Assembly: GCF_004331645.1 (NCBI RefSeq)
Contig: NZ_SJSK01000001.1
Span: forward strand, 1,612,001 to 1,676,000
Direction of reading: 5' to 3'
Length of the DNA: 64,000 bases
Source: Pedobacter frigiditerrae
GTDB lineage: Bacteria > Bacteroidota > Bacteroidia > Sphingobacteriales > Sphingobacteriaceae
The notes beneath the pieces were generated by a model. It saw only the letters and a program-made list of their open reading frames with translations, was not told where the DNA came from and did no database searches. Shown piece after piece: positions 25,467-34,419 of this stretch. The first letter of the stretch is position 1, and the number at the start of each line of letters is the position of its first letter. The translations under genes were made by a program, and so were the position numbers.

Positions 25467-26507
25467 ATGTTACAAGACCAGATCACACAGTATACCGCAG
25501 AGATCAATGCATTTGACACTACAAGTGCAGATGAGCTGGAACAATTCCGTATCCGCTTTTTGGGAACTAAAGGTATAATCAAAGATGTTTTTGACGAATT
25601 TAAGGCAGTTTCTCCAGAAGAGAAGAGAACGCTTGGTAAAGTATTAAATGAATTTAAGCAATTAGCAGAAGCTAAATATCAAGCTTTAAATGAAACTACT
25701 GCAAGTTCTAAGCTGAAAACTGAAAACTCACAACTGGATATGACACTTCCAGGCGAAGGTTTTGAAGTTGGCGCTCGTCACCCTTTGGCTTTAGTAAGAA
25801 GAGAAATCATCGAGATATTCAATAAACTTGGTTTTAGTGTAGCTGAAGGTCCAGAAATCGAAGATGATTGGCATAACTTTTCTGCTTTGAACTTCCCCGA
25901 AGAACACCCTGCAAGAGATATGCAAGATACTTTCTTCATCAAAAAAGGAGGAGAAAAAGGAGACATCGCTTTGCGGACACATACATCATCTGTACAAGTG
26001 CGCATGATGGAAGCAGGTCAGCCCCCATTTAGAGCCTTAATGCCTGGTCGTGTTTACCGTAACGAAGCAATTTCTGCAAGAGCGCACTGTTTTTTCCATC
26101 AAGTAGAAGGTTTGTATGTAGATGAAAACGTTTCATTTGCAGATTTAAAGCAAACCTTATTTTATTTTGTTCAAGAATTGTACGGTGAAGGGACAAAAGT
26201 TCGTTTCCGCCCATCATATTTTCCTTTTACAGAGCCAAGTGCTGAGATGGATATCTCTTGTACAATTTGTAAAGGCGATGGTTGCCAAATGTGTAAACAC
26301 AGTGGTTGGGTAGAAATTTTAGGCTGCGGAATGGTAGATCCTAACGTTTTAGAAAACTGTGGTATCGATAGTAAAAAATACAGTGGTTTTGCATTCGGAA
26401 TGGGAATTGAACGTATTGCTAACTTAAAATATGTAATTAAAGATCTACGTCTTTTTTCTGAAAATGATGTGCGTTTCTTAAAACAATATAAATCTGCAAT
26501 TATCTAA
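25467..26507 (+). CDS. pheS: Phenylalanine--tRNA ligase alpha subunit
   Basis: The start is placed at MLQDQITQ (346 residues) since this matches the family N-terminus; an in-frame ATG 17 codons upstream gives hydrophobic residues foreign to PheS. Class II motifs are plain: PEIEDDWHNFSALNFPEEHPA, motif 2 GRVYRNE, FRPSYFPFTEPS and the closing SGFAFGMGIERIA. It contains a CxxC-type insertion (CTICKGDGCQMCKHSGW) that probably binds zinc, as in many non-proteobacterial PheS. The linker near residue 85 is encoded by a tandem CTGAAAA-type tract. A TATATTTG box ends only 4 bases before the ATG, so the mRNA could be nearly leaderless. The stop overlaps the next gene (TAATG). Confidence 0.94.
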   Translation: MLQDQITQYTAEINAFDTTSADELEQFRIRFLGTKGIIKDVFDEFKAVSPEEKRTLGKVLNEFKQLAEAKYQALNETTASSKLKTENSQLDMTLPGEGFEVGARHPLALVRREIIEIFNKLGFSVAEGPEIEDDWHNFSALNFPEEHPARDMQDTFFIKKGGEKGDIALRTHTSSVQVRMMEAGQPPFRALMPGRVYRNEAISARAHCFFHQVEGLYVDENVSFADLKQTLFYFVQELYGEGTKVRFRPSYFPFTEPSAEMDISCTICKGDGCQMCKHSGWVEILGCGMVDPNVLENCGIDSKKYSGFAFGMGIERIANLKYVIKDLRLFSENDVRFLKQYKSAII

Positions 26508-26920
26508 TGAGAAAGTATATCGGATTAGTTTTGGTTATTTTGCTTTTCACATCTTGTGCAAAGGAAGAAACCTTAATTCCCGATTTGCCCGTAAACTTTA
26601 GCGCACCCCTAACCGACCCAAGGTTAAGTAGGTTAAGTACAGCAGGTGGGGCGGTAACTTTAACAGGTTATGGTGTAGCAGGTATCATTATTTATCGCAG
26701 GGCGGATAATGCCTATGTTGCATACGATCGCTGCAGTACAGTTAATCCAGAACAGAAAAATGCAGTAGTGGTTGATGACCCTAATCTAACAGCAACAGAT
26801 CAAGTTTCTGGCGCTAAATATTCCATGTACGATGGCAGCCCCGTTAAAGCCCCGGCAAAAACATCCCTAAAACAATATGGTGTTACCATTGCTGGTAATA
26901 CTTTACAGGTAACTAATTAA
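26507..26920 (+). CDS. Lipoprotein with a degenerate Rieske-like domain
   Basis: This 137-residue protein has a lipobox (LLFTSC, Cys about residue 17). The rest follows the Rieske plan: a variable start, then AYVAYDRCST where CxH is expected, then ATDQVSGAKYSMYDG where the second CxxH-type loop is expected, and the usual tail with KAPAKTSLKQY. Only one of the four Fe-S ligands (Cys 76) remains, so it cannot bind a [2Fe-2S] cluster in the normal way. It overlaps pheS by one base and the TetR gene by one base, so all three are co-transcribed. Its role is unknown. The Rieske relation is a judgement from motif layout. Confidence 0.68.
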   Translation: MRKYIGLVLVILLFTSCAKEETLIPDLPVNFSAPLTDPRLSRLSTAGGAVTLTGYGVAGIIIYRRADNAYVAYDRCSTVNPEQKNAVVVDDPNLTATDQVSGAKYSMYDGSPVKAPAKTSLKQYGVTIAGNTLQVTN

Positions 26921-27495
26921 TGGAGCCAGAAAAAATAAAAGAAAGTATTTTAAGGGCCGCTAAAGAGCTTTTTAGAAAATATGGTTACCATAAAACCAGC
27001 GTAAATGAAATTGCCAAAAAAGCTAGAATAGCAAAGGCAACCATTTACAAATATTTTGATAGCAAAGAACAAGTGTTAGATGCTATCTTAATGGATTACC
27101 TAGATGTAAATCTTCACGAGATCATCAGCAATAAAGTAACCTTTGCCAACGAAGAAGAACATTTAAAAGCTCTGGTGATGAAAACCTGCCGTTTATCTTA
27201 TACAGTTTGTAATGAATTTATTGGGTGGGATTTTGTTCGTGAAAATGCCAACTCGCAGGAGTTTCTAAAACATCTTTCAGACCAATTGGAAGCCCTTTTA
27301 TTATCTGCATACTTAGAACTTGATCACTTTAAAAAGAACCCAGCTCGCCGTGGCGGATTGGCGTTTTTATTAAAAGCAAGTAAGAGCATCGTATTCTCAT
27401 TTGCTTTTACCTCCGTAAGCGATGCTGATGTACGCAAGAACTTTGTCACCTTCCAAAAAGAGCTATTGCCTTATTTGGTTAAGGCAGCTTTGTAA
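26920..27495 (+). CDS. TetR/AcrR family transcriptional regulator
   Basis: A 191-residue regulator with a typical N-terminal TetR helix-turn-helix (ESILRAAKELFRKYGYHKTS then EIAKKARIAKATIYKYFDSK). The C-terminal ligand/dimer domain is all-helical and unassigned. It overlaps the preceding lipoprotein gene by one base, so it may regulate that operon or a distant target. No efflux genes lie nearby. It is followed by a 107-base spacer with a Pedobacter-type small repeat. Confidence 0.9.
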   Translation: MEPEKIKESILRAAKELFRKYGYHKTSVNEIAKKARIAKATIYKYFDSKEQVLDAILMDYLDVNLHEIISNKVTFANEEEHLKALVMKTCRLSYTVCNEFIGWDFVRENANSQEFLKHLSDQLEALLLSAYLELDHFKKNPARRGGLAFLLKASKSIVFSFAFTSVSDADVRKNFVTFQKELLPYLVKAAL

Positions 27496-27512
27496 GTTTA
27501 ACAACCTTTCGT

Positions 27513-27560
27513 CATGCTGTCCCGATAATTATCGGGATTATTTCAGCATCTGGCTGAAAA
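27513..27560. repeat. Small interspersed palindromic repeat
   Basis: The segment contains CCCGATAATTATCGGG (a perfect palindrome) flanked by GTCATGCTG and TTTCAGCATC, which are themselves partly complementary. Similar GTCATCCTT...CGAAGGAC sequences enclose a hairpin in the repeat at 33541. These look like short mobile or REP-like units. Confidence 0.5.
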
Positions 27561-27602
27561 GCACTTTATTATTAGCTATCTTTTTACTTATCTTGTTTGC
27601 CT

Positions 27603-28745
27603 ATGAAGCAAGCATTAATTTTTGTAATTGTAATTCACATTGTATTTGTCTGCAAGGGGTATGGTCAAAAATCAGATTCAACTTTAATCATTAGCAAGCC
27701 AGCTTTTTATTTAATTCCAGATACAAGTGTTAGAGTAGAGCTTACTAATTCTTTAAAAGGATTTTTAAAAGCTAGAAATGATGTAGCTAACCCCAATCCA
27801 TATATAGATTCTACTTATTTAAAAGAGAGCGTTGAACCTTTTTATTGGTTAAGTAATGCAGAAGCTAAAAAGCCAAATGGCAAGAATTTTTTTACACCAA
27901 CATTATTGACGGTAATGCCAATTGGCGGGCAAAAGTATATCATGAAGCTTGCCTATATGGCGGTAAGCAAGAGTGATTCAAATATTCCAGAATTGAATTT
28001 AATTGCCTCATTTGAAGCAAGGAAGATTGGTGATAAGTATCTATTTTACAATACAATTGATTATAATACAAGGCTATATAATGTAAAACAAGTTGGTAAC
28101 ATTAAATATATTTATCCTAATAAGTTGGACGATAAAAAGGCAAAGAAAATGAATGATTTTAATACATCTTTTGCTAAGAAATTTAATGTTGAACCTTTAA
28201 AAATTACTTATTACAAATGTGATGACCCTGAGCAATTATTTAAAATGCTAGGATTTGATTACATAGAAAATATGTATTTTTCCTTGTCTGGTGGGTTGGC
28301 TTATCCATGGGCCAATACTTTACTTGCAGGAAATAATTCTGAACTATATGAACACGAAACAGTTCATTTTTATACCTCAACTTTATTTGAACATAAGACA
28401 AGGGAAGTTGATGAAGGTTATGCTACTTACATTGGTGGCTCTGGCGGGGTAAATCTAGATGGTTTATCAGTTTTTGCTAAAAATTATATTAATAGCAATA
28501 AGACATCAGACATCTGTGAACTTGCCACAAATTTCAAAGTTAGAATAGAAGGAGGAGTGCCAATTACCTATATATTAAGTGGTTTAGTTTGTAGAGACAT
28601 TGAAGAAAGGTTCGGTGTAGATGGTATTAAGAAATTATTTACTCCAGAACCTCAAGAAGATTACTTTGCAACTTTAAAAAGAATTAATGGTATTGGAAAA
28701 GAAGAATTTCCAATATATATAAAAGGGCTTTTAGCTAAGTATTAA
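27603..28745 (+). CDS. Secreted gluzincin-like metallopeptidase homologue, uncharacterised
   Basis: This 380-residue protein starts at an ATG giving MKQALIFVIVIHIVFVCKG (signal peptide); an in-frame TTG two codons earlier is ignored. About two thirds along it has YEHETVHFYTS, an HExxH zinc motif, followed about 20 residues later by DEGYATYIGG, whose Glu fits the third ligand of gluzincins. It therefore may be a zinc peptidase acting in the periplasm or outside. I do not recognise the specific family. It stands alone, with a repeat hairpin on each side. Confidence 0.7.
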   Translation: MKQALIFVIVIHIVFVCKGYGQKSDSTLIISKPAFYLIPDTSVRVELTNSLKGFLKARNDVANPNPYIDSTYLKESVEPFYWLSNAEAKKPNGKNFFTPTLLTVMPIGGQKYIMKLAYMAVSKSDSNIPELNLIASFEARKIGDKYLFYNTIDYNTRLYNVKQVGNIKYIYPNKLDDKKAKKMNDFNTSFAKKFNVEPLKITYYKCDDPEQLFKMLGFDYIENMYFSLSGGLAYPWANTLLAGNNSELYEHETVHFYTSTLFEHKTREVDEGYATYIGGSGGVNLDGLSVFAKNYINSNKTSDICELATNFKVRIEGGVPITYILSGLVCRDIEERFGVDGIKKLFTPEPQEDYFATLKRINGIGKEEFPIYIKGLLAKY

Positions 28746-28760
28746 TTTTTAAGCTTTCCC

Positions 28761-28789
28761 AATCATCCTCGTTACAAACGAGGATGATT
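28761..28789. terminator. Stable hairpin after the metallopeptidase-like gene
   Basis: A perfect 13-bp stem (28761-28773 with 28777-28789) with a 3-base loop lies 16 bases after the stop codon. No T-run follows, so it may be a REP-like mRNA-protecting element rather than a true intrinsic terminator. Confidence 0.5.
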
Positions 28790-28844
28790 AAGCAAAGCGA
28801 TTTTATTGCCTGTTAATTGTTCCAAAGGCGGATAAGAATAAATG

Positions 28845-29010
28845 TTTTAGCAAACTATGCAACACCAAATAATTGTACCATCCCAATTTCTAAATCCGAT
28901 TTAACGAAAATCCTTTTACAAAGTCCTTTAGGGATTTAGTGGTAAAAGATTGAAGTGATAGCGGGACTTCCTTTAAATTGCCTCTAGCCCTGCTTTTCAA
29001 AATTCTAATA
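28845..29010 (+). repeat. Interspersed repeat, copy A
   Basis: This segment begins TTTTAGCAAACTATGCAAC and ends CCTGCTTTTCAAAATTCTAATA. It aligns over its whole length with copy B at 33541. The shared core is AAGATTGAAGTGATAGCGGG, and the two ends of the core (GATTGAA...GCGGGA and CCCTGCTTTTCAAAATC) form an imperfect inverted repeat. No open reading frame is conserved. It lies in the 463-base gap between 28746 and 29208, which otherwise holds only the hairpin at its start and AT-rich sequence. Confidence 0.7.
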
Positions 29011-29208
29011 ATAAGGTCTTGATAAATATACCAAATCTATGAATCCTTAATTGAATAGGGTTAGCTGTTTTAATACTTATAACTATAACCCACAATCGTC
29101 CTAGTTTTTAATGACGACGTTCGAATTAAGCTATTGTATTGCTTTAATAATGTAGTGAGTAAAATTAATGTCCTGTCGCCATACTTAATTTATTTCAGCA
29201 TAAATTCC

Positions 29209-29751
29209 TCATTTTTTTTCTGCTTTGGCTAATTCTCTCCAAGTGTAGCTTTTATGGACAATTTTCCATAAGCCTTCATACTTGAGTATTAAAAAGTAGT
29301 CTGTAAATATTCTAAAACCTGGAATTGCGATTTCAACTTTTGCCATTGCAGCATCTTTTTCAATATCAATTGAAATAATACGACCTACTCTATTGGTTTG
29401 TTCATTAACTTTTATGTTGGCAATATATTGTTTGCCAGAACGTGTCCATAAAGTGTCATTTGACACCGTGTATAAGTTGAAGTCTGGATGAAAAGCTTTA
29501 CGTAACCTTTCTGGCTGCCCATTTGATGTGCCTTCAATATAGTCGAGAAGTATTTCGGTAACTTGGGCTAAATCGCTTTTTATAGATACTTTGCTCGTGT
29601 CTTTATAATTGACGTTCAGCATTTTAATTTTTTCATTATTTCCTTTTGACGAAGAAAAGGAGACTTGGTTAATTATATTTTTTTTCTGTGCATTGCTGTT
29701 TTCTAAGCGTAGGCTTATAAAAACAAGTAATAAGAATAATATATTATTCAT
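29209..29751 (-). CDS. Secreted NTF2-like (lumazine-binding-type) protein
   Basis: A 180-residue protein with a short hydrophobic N-terminus (MNNILFLLLVFISLRL). The C-terminal 120 residues have the SnoaL/NTF2 layout of the putative lumazine-binding family: LLDYIEGTSNGQPERLRKAF, FHPDFNLYTVSNDTLW, then VGRIISIDIEKDAAMAKVEI and LLKYEGLWKIVHKSY. It is a paralogue of the protein at 35996-36448, with the same RIISI and WxIV segments. No enzyme activity can be assigned. It is the last gene of a minus-strand group with the DJ-1/beta-lactamase fusion and AraC regulator. Confidence 0.78.
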   Translation of the reverse strand: MNNILFLLLVFISLRLENSNAQKKNIINQVSFSSSKGNNEKIKMLNVNYKDTSKVSIKSDLAQVTEILLDYIEGTSNGQPERLRKAFHPDFNLYTVSNDTLWTRSGKQYIANIKVNEQTNRVGRIISIDIEKDAAMAKVEIAIPGFRIFTDYFLILKYEGLWKIVHKSYTWRELAKAEKK

Positions 29752-29845
29752 ATAGTTATAAATGATTAGGTTTCAATTTGAAAGAGAGGAATATCATATC
29801 ATGACGCGAAGTTCTATGGTAGAAACATCTGGTAGAAAAAAGAGC

Positions 29846-32251
29846 TTAAGGTTTTATTTTTTCAAAAAATAAATTTTTAATTCTATCGGAATTTATATAA
29901 AACCCTATAATCTTTTTTTGTTTGTTACGAGCAATCCGAATACTGCCAATATTCCTAGCACTACTTAAGAATAGGTCTGTTTGAATAGGAGTGAAACCAA
30001 TTAAGGATTGATTTTTATTGCTTGTAAATAAGCCTTTTTCATTTTGATGCAACGTATAAGTTGTTTTCAATGCATCGCTATAGAAGGTGCCTGTAGATTC
30101 ATTCAATGAAGTAGTGGTATATGTTTTGGGGTTGTAGACTTCGTATACATACTCATCGCTCTCACCAGAAGTGTAAATCATTTTCATAGTGCCACCTTCC
30201 TTACGAAATTTTACCATGATTACACCATCTCCATCAACCACCATTTGGAAAATATTTTCTGATAGTGGTACAAGTGAACTTATGTTATTGCCGCCTAAAG
30301 GTTGGTAGCGTAAAGTATCATTTTCTACATACAGCCTAAGCGCTGCTACGCGTTCATTGTCCCAATAATGACCACTGTATGCTTCTAATTGTTGACGTGT
30401 TAGTTTTAAGGTTTTAAGCTTACCGAAATCAATATTTTCTGGTTCTGGAAATATATCCCCAAGCACTTCAGTTGCCATACCCATAGCAAGAATACCATTG
30501 TATCTGTTGTTGTTGCCAAGTACAAATGACGTTACGTTTTGCTTTGGAAAAATGAAAATATTACTTGCATAACCTCCTTCTAAACCATAAGTCCATAGCT
30601 TAATAATGCCTCGTTTTGCATGCTGATATTGTTGCCCATATAGTAATTTTCCAGCGGTAGGATTATAGGTGGTTTTACCATCGTTTAAAGTAACGGCTGA
30701 AGTCAGTTTTTCAATTAATTTTTTGCTGCCTGCTTTTGGGTTTTCAAAATTGAGATACCAACGACTGAGATCTGCTACCGAAGTGTAAAGATTGGTAGTC
30801 CCTGTAATAGAATAGTTAATAGGATTATGCTTTAATCCATCTTTACCAACTTGGTAAGAAACTGCTAAATGGGGTATAATAGTTTCATTATCGTCTAAAA
30901 AAAAAGTGTTATTCATGCCAAGGGGAAGAAAAATATGTTGCTGAGAAAAAGCTGCCAAAGTTTGTCCAGTAACTTGTTTGATTACTTCACTCAATAAAAT
31001 GAGCCCTGATGAAGTAGGAGAAAATTTTGTTCCTGGTACGTGACCCAATTTCTTTTGTTGAAAAATTAGATTCAGCGCATCTTGCTGTGTGAAGAAATCT
31101 TTGTCACGCCAACCTGCAATTTCTTTTAGGGCTGAAAAATCGGCCAAACCACTCGATTGGCTTAATAGATGCTTAATGGTGATGGTGTGTCCATAATCTG
31201 GTAACTTTGGAATATATTTACGAACATCATCTGCTAAAGAGAGCTTTCCCTGTTCTTCTAGTAGTAAAACTGCGAAGGCTGTAAATTGCCTCGACATCAT
31301 ACCAATCTGAAATTTGGTATCTATGGTAACGGGTAATTGATGGTTTACATTTGCACTTCCAAATCCTTTTAGAGAGACAACTTTACCGTCCTTTATTAAC
31401 CCTGCTGCCACACCTGGTTTATGCGAAGCATTATCCCATTCAGAAAAAACTTTATCTAAGTTCTTGATTGTTTCTTTCTTTATTTGAGGCGTGTTGGCTT
31501 CGATAAGTGCGATAATTTGATGAGCCATTTTTGATGCAGAACTAGGATCTTGTCCAGTTACAAATCTGCCATCAACTACAGTAAAACTATCCCACCCTTC
31601 ATTAGAATGTACAAAATTACCATCGTTGGTTTTTATAGCCTCGTCTATTGCAAATGGAAATGTTTTGTAATATTCTGCTTCCTTGTTTTCAAACTTGTTC
31701 GGAAACCCAGTTATCTTTTTACCACTATACAACGAATTTCCAGAATTATCTTTCAGATATGCTAAACCTGCCGTGCCGTGACAAATTGCCGCAACCACTC
31801 CATTCTTGTTGTATATTTCTCTTGCAATGTTTTGAATAGTTTGGTCTTCTGCTACACCAAACATAGCTGCCCCGCCACCGGTGTAAAAAATTGCGCTATA
31901 ATCATCTGTATTGATAGTTGATGGCTTTAAGGTATACTTTAACTTGTCCATGAAAAATGGATCATAAAGGTGTTTTTTTTGAATACTATCAGATGAATTG
32001 ATGTAACCAATTGGAATAGCGCCACCCTTTGGGCTAACAAAGTCAACTGAAAGCCCTGCTTTAATAAATAGATGATAAGGAATTACAATCTCCTCAAAAT
32101 GGTTAGCAGCAGCAATTTTACTGTTGCCATAAAACTCCTGATTGGAAGTTACAAACAAGATTTTCTTTTGCGCAAAAGCAGCAGCAAACGATGAGCTGAG
32201 TAAAATGCTCACGATCATAATACGATAAAATTTAGATGTTGTTCTATACAT
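29846..32251 (-). CDS. DJ-1/PfpI domain fused to a catalytically degenerate class C beta-lactamase-like domain
   Basis: This protein has 801 residues when started at MYRTTSKFYRIMIV (signal peptide cleaved near AFAQ). Residues about 30-250 form a DJ-1/PfpI class I amidotransferase-like domain with an intact nucleophile elbow (AAICHGTAG, Cys 157). Residues about 260-620 form a serine beta-lactamase/esterase-like domain: PGVAAGLIKDGKV, DTKFQIG, HLLSQSSGL and PGTKF are in place. However, the SxxK motif reads MMSR (318-321), the YxN position reads PTS (412-414) and the HxG position reads TYG. The catalytic Ser, Lys, Tyr and His are thus all gone. A C-terminal beta-rich tail follows, as in Bacteroidota serine hydrolases. 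It probably acts through the DJ-1 domain, with the second domain as a binding module. Confidence 0.83.
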   Translation of the reverse strand: MYRTTSKFYRIMIVSILLSSSFAAAFAQKKILFVTSNQEFYGNSKIAAANHFEEIVIPYHLFIKAGLSVDFVSPKGGAIPIGYINSSDSIQKKHLYDPFFMDKLKYTLKPSTINTDDYSAIFYTGGGAAMFGVAEDQTIQNIAREIYNKNGVVAAICHGTAGLAYLKDNSGNSLYSGKKITGFPNKFENKEAEYYKTFPFAIDEAIKTNDGNFVHSNEGWDSFTVVDGRFVTGQDPSSASKMAHQIIALIEANTPQIKKETIKNLDKVFSEWDNASHKPGVAAGLIKDGKVVSLKGFGSANVNHQLPVTIDTKFQIGMMSRQFTAFAVLLLEEQGKLSLADDVRKYIPKLPDYGHTITIKHLLSQSSGLADFSALKEIAGWRDKDFFTQQDALNLIFQQKKLGHVPGTKFSPTSSGLILLSEVIKQVTGQTLAAFSQQHIFLPLGMNNTFFLDDNETIIPHLAVSYQVGKDGLKHNPINYSITGTTNLYTSVADLSRWYLNFENPKAGSKKLIEKLTSAVTLNDGKTTYNPTAGKLLYGQQYQHAKRGIIKLWTYGLEGGYASNIFIFPKQNVTSFVLGNNNRYNGILAMGMATEVLGDIFPEPENIDFGKLKTLKLTRQQLEAYSGHYWDNERVAALRLYVENDTLRYQPLGGNNISSLVPLSENIFQMVVDGDGVIMVKFRKEGGTMKMIYTSGESDEYVYEVYNPKTYTTTSLNESTGTFYSDALKTTYTLHQNEKGLFTSNKNQSLIGFTPIQTDLFLSSARNIGSIRIARNKQKKIIGFYINSDRIKNLFFEKIKP

Positions 32252-32340
32252 AAATACTTTTTTTATGCAAATGTATAGAGACACCTATGCCACTGAGGGC
32301 TTAGTTTGCAAAATGGGAGTATGATATTATAGATTTGAAC

Positions 32341-33372
32341 CTATTTGTAATGTAATTTCTGGTATTCTGCAGGAGTTAGCCCTGTTGTTTTTTTAAAAGC
32401 AGAAAAAAAAGTTGATTTGGAGCTAAAGCCACTATCGTAACCCAAGCTTTCGATGGTATAATTTTTTTCGGTCTCCAGCATTTTTTTTGCTTTTTCAACT
32501 CTATATTCTGTAACAAGGTTGGAGAAAGATTTACCTAATATTTCATTTACATATTGAGATAATAAATGTTTGGTTACCTTCAGTTCTTTTGCGGCCTCTT
32601 CAAGAGTGAAATTTGGATTAAGAAAGAGTTCTTTTTGAATGATGATGGGTAGTTTTTGTCCAATGATTTCTAAGGTGTTTTGATCAATTTCTTTATTTTT
32701 ATATTTTTCTTTTTCTTGAAAAAAACTTGTCTGATCACTATTCCTAAAAATTAAAAGCAGCACAATTACATATAAAATAAATGTAAATGACAGCGAGCCG
32801 ACGATGTATGAGGTGTAATTTGATGTGGTATAAGCCAACCAAATCAAGATCACACCTACATAGATGCTCAATACCCATATATCTATTTTTCGCAAACTTT
32901 CTTTGTCTTTAATTTTTTGAACAATCCGTTTTAAGCTTTTTACAGATAAAATAATGTAAACAAACCATTGCGCATATATGGCTTTTACAATCCAATTGCT
33001 CCAAACTGCACGATTTTCAACGTATGGATATAAAAAACCTAAAATGGATATTATTGCCACATAAGGTATCACATGAATAATCCAATTGGATTTCTTATAT
33101 GCTGTGTAAGATTTAAGGTATAAATAAAGAAACGGACCAATTAGTATACAGGCAGATAACCCAATTTGTATAAAAATATTTGCTAGTTGCGGGTTAAAAT
33201 AGAAAAATACCGATTTGATAATTCTGATGCTTAAAACCAGCAATAGCAAGGATAAAAAGTAGTTTGTAAAAACTTTCCTTTTAGCGTGTATAGCAAAATA
33301 TAAGGAAAGCAATAGGCCATTAAAAGCACCTAAGGCACTAAAAAAGAAAAGAAACTGATCTGATCCTGTCAT
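32341..33372 (-). CDS. AraC-type regulator with an N-terminal membrane domain
   Basis: This 343-residue protein has about seven hydrophobic segments in its first 215 residues (beginning FLFFFSALGAFNGLLLSLYF) and a C-terminal AraC helix-turn-helix domain (EEAAKELKVTKHLLSQYV, then FSNLVTEYRVEKAKKML and GYDSGFSSKSTFFSAFKKTT). This layout is frequent in Bacteroidota, where the membrane part presumably senses an unknown signal. It is 89 bases upstream of the DJ-1/beta-lactamase gene on the same strand and is the likely regulator of it. Confidence 0.88.
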   Translation of the reverse strand: MTGSDQFLFFFSALGAFNGLLLSLYFAIHAKRKVFTNYFLSLLLLVLSIRIIKSVFFYFNPQLANIFIQIGLSACILIGPFLYLYLKSYTAYKKSNWIIHVIPYVAIISILGFLYPYVENRAVWSNWIVKAIYAQWFVYIILSVKSLKRIVQKIKDKESLRKIDIWVLSIYVGVILIWLAYTTSNYTSYIVGSLSFTFILYVIVLLLIFRNSDQTSFFQEKEKYKNKEIDQNTLEIIGQKLPIIIQKELFLNPNFTLEEAAKELKVTKHLLSQYVNEILGKSFSNLVTEYRVEKAKKMLETEKNYTIESLGYDSGFSSKSTFFSAFKKTTGLTPAEYQKLHYK

Positions 33373-33540
33373 TGTATATGCATTAATTATAGCTTTTCAT
33401 TGTATGCTGCCTAGCTTAAAAAATATTTTTGAAGGTAGTTATTTTTCACAAAACTACTATTGCATATAATATTATTTGGTTAAGATGGCTTTGTAAGGTT
33501 TACTGCAAAAGTTGCGTTAATACGAGTCCTAATAGATATT

Positions 33541-33730
33541 CTAGCAAACCATGCAACCCCAAATAATTGCACAACCTTATTTTCTCTAAACCCGATAAAA
33601 CGAAAATCCTTTTGTCATCCTTGAGGTGTACCGATTTTATATCGGTAGCATAGTCGAAGGACAAAAAGATTGAAGTGATAGCGGGACTTTCCTTTAAAAG
33701 TGCTTCTATCCCTGCTTTTCAAAATCTTAA
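33541..33730 (+). repeat. Interspersed repeat, copy B
   Basis: This is the longer copy of the family in this window. It begins CTAGCAAACCATGCAACCCC and shares with copy A the blocks AAATAATTG, ACGAAAATCCTTTT and AAGATTGAAGTGATAGCGGG, and the end CCCTGCTTTTCAAAATCTTA. Between them it carries a nested hairpin (TCCTTGAGG...GTCGAAGGA around CCGAT-TTTAT-ATCGG) absent from copy A. AATCCTTTTGTC and GACAAAAAGATT flank this insert as an inverted repeat. It occupies the 436-base gap 33373-33808 between AraC and Crp/Fnr genes; the rest of the gap is AT-rich without a gene. Confidence 0.72.
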
Positions 33731-33808
33731 TATATAGCCTTTCGAGATTGCATTCTCTTGTAAAGAATCCTAACTTTAAATATTGTCTATCTTAAATTAT
33801 AACAACTA

Positions 33809-34387
33809 ATGGAGGCGAAAGAAATCTTAAAAAATCACGTTGGCAAAATAATACAGCTAACGGATGAACAGTTTGATTATTTTTTTTCCCATTTTAAAAT
33901 ACAGAGTTTTAAAAAAGGGCAAGCTATCATTAGCGATGGAGATACAGTAGACTGCGAATACTTTGTGGTTTCAGGTTGTTTAAAATCTTTCTTCATCAAC
34001 GATGATTTGAAGATGTACATCCTGCAGTTTGCCATGCCTACGTGGTGGGCATCCGATTTCAATGCACTCTATAATCATACAAAAGCTACTATCAATTTAG
34101 ATTGTATCACTGACGCAGAAGTGCTCTGTTTGTCTAATGGCGATAGAGAAAAGTTATGCAAAGAACTTCATCCAGTAGAACATTTTTTTAGGTGGAGAAC
34201 GAATAGGGGATATGTGGCAACCCAAAAAAGGTTATTATCATTAATGAATAATAATGTAAAATATAGATATGAGGAACTCCTAAAAATGTATCCAGAACTC
34301 TATAACATTGTGCCAAAAAATCTCATAGCAGCTTATCTAGGTGTTTCAAGGGAAACGCTTAGCCGATTATATGCTCCCGAAAAGTGA
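33809..34387 (+). CDS. Crp/Fnr family transcriptional regulator
   Basis: A 192-residue protein with an N-terminal cyclic-nucleotide-binding-like beta-roll (FKKGQAIISDGDTVDCEYFV) and a C-terminal helix-turn-helix (NLIAAYLGVSRETLSRLYA). It lacks the Cys cluster of Fnr and the full phosphate-binding cassette of Crp, as is usual for small Bacteroidota members of the family. The YceI operon begins about 100 bases downstream on the same strand. The spacer holds two Crp-type palindromes, one overlapping this gene's stop codon, so the protein may regulate that operon. Confidence 0.9.
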   Translation: MEAKEILKNHVGKIIQLTDEQFDYFFSHFKIQSFKKGQAIISDGDTVDCEYFVVSGCLKSFFINDDLKMYILQFAMPTWWASDFNALYNHTKATINLDCITDAEVLCLSNGDREKLCKELHPVEHFFRWRTNRGYVATQKRLLSLMNNNVKYRYEELLKMYPELYNIVPKNLIAAYLGVSRETLSRLYAPEK

Positions 34388-34397
34388 TGTATATCAC
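34384..34397. promoter_or_regulatory. Crp/Fnr-type palindrome 1
   Basis: GTGAT-gtat-ATCAC is a perfect 5+5 palindrome overlapping the stop codon of the Crp/Fnr gene. It fits the TGTGA-N6-TCACA pattern of Crp sites. Confidence 0.55.
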
Positions 34398-34419
34398 ATA
34401 AATCATCCACTTCTCCAAA

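Noticed and set aside
27422..27694. Plus-strand frame overlapping the TetR and metallopeptidase genes
   Set aside because: It covers the ends of two well-supported genes and a repeat in another frame, with an implausible translation.
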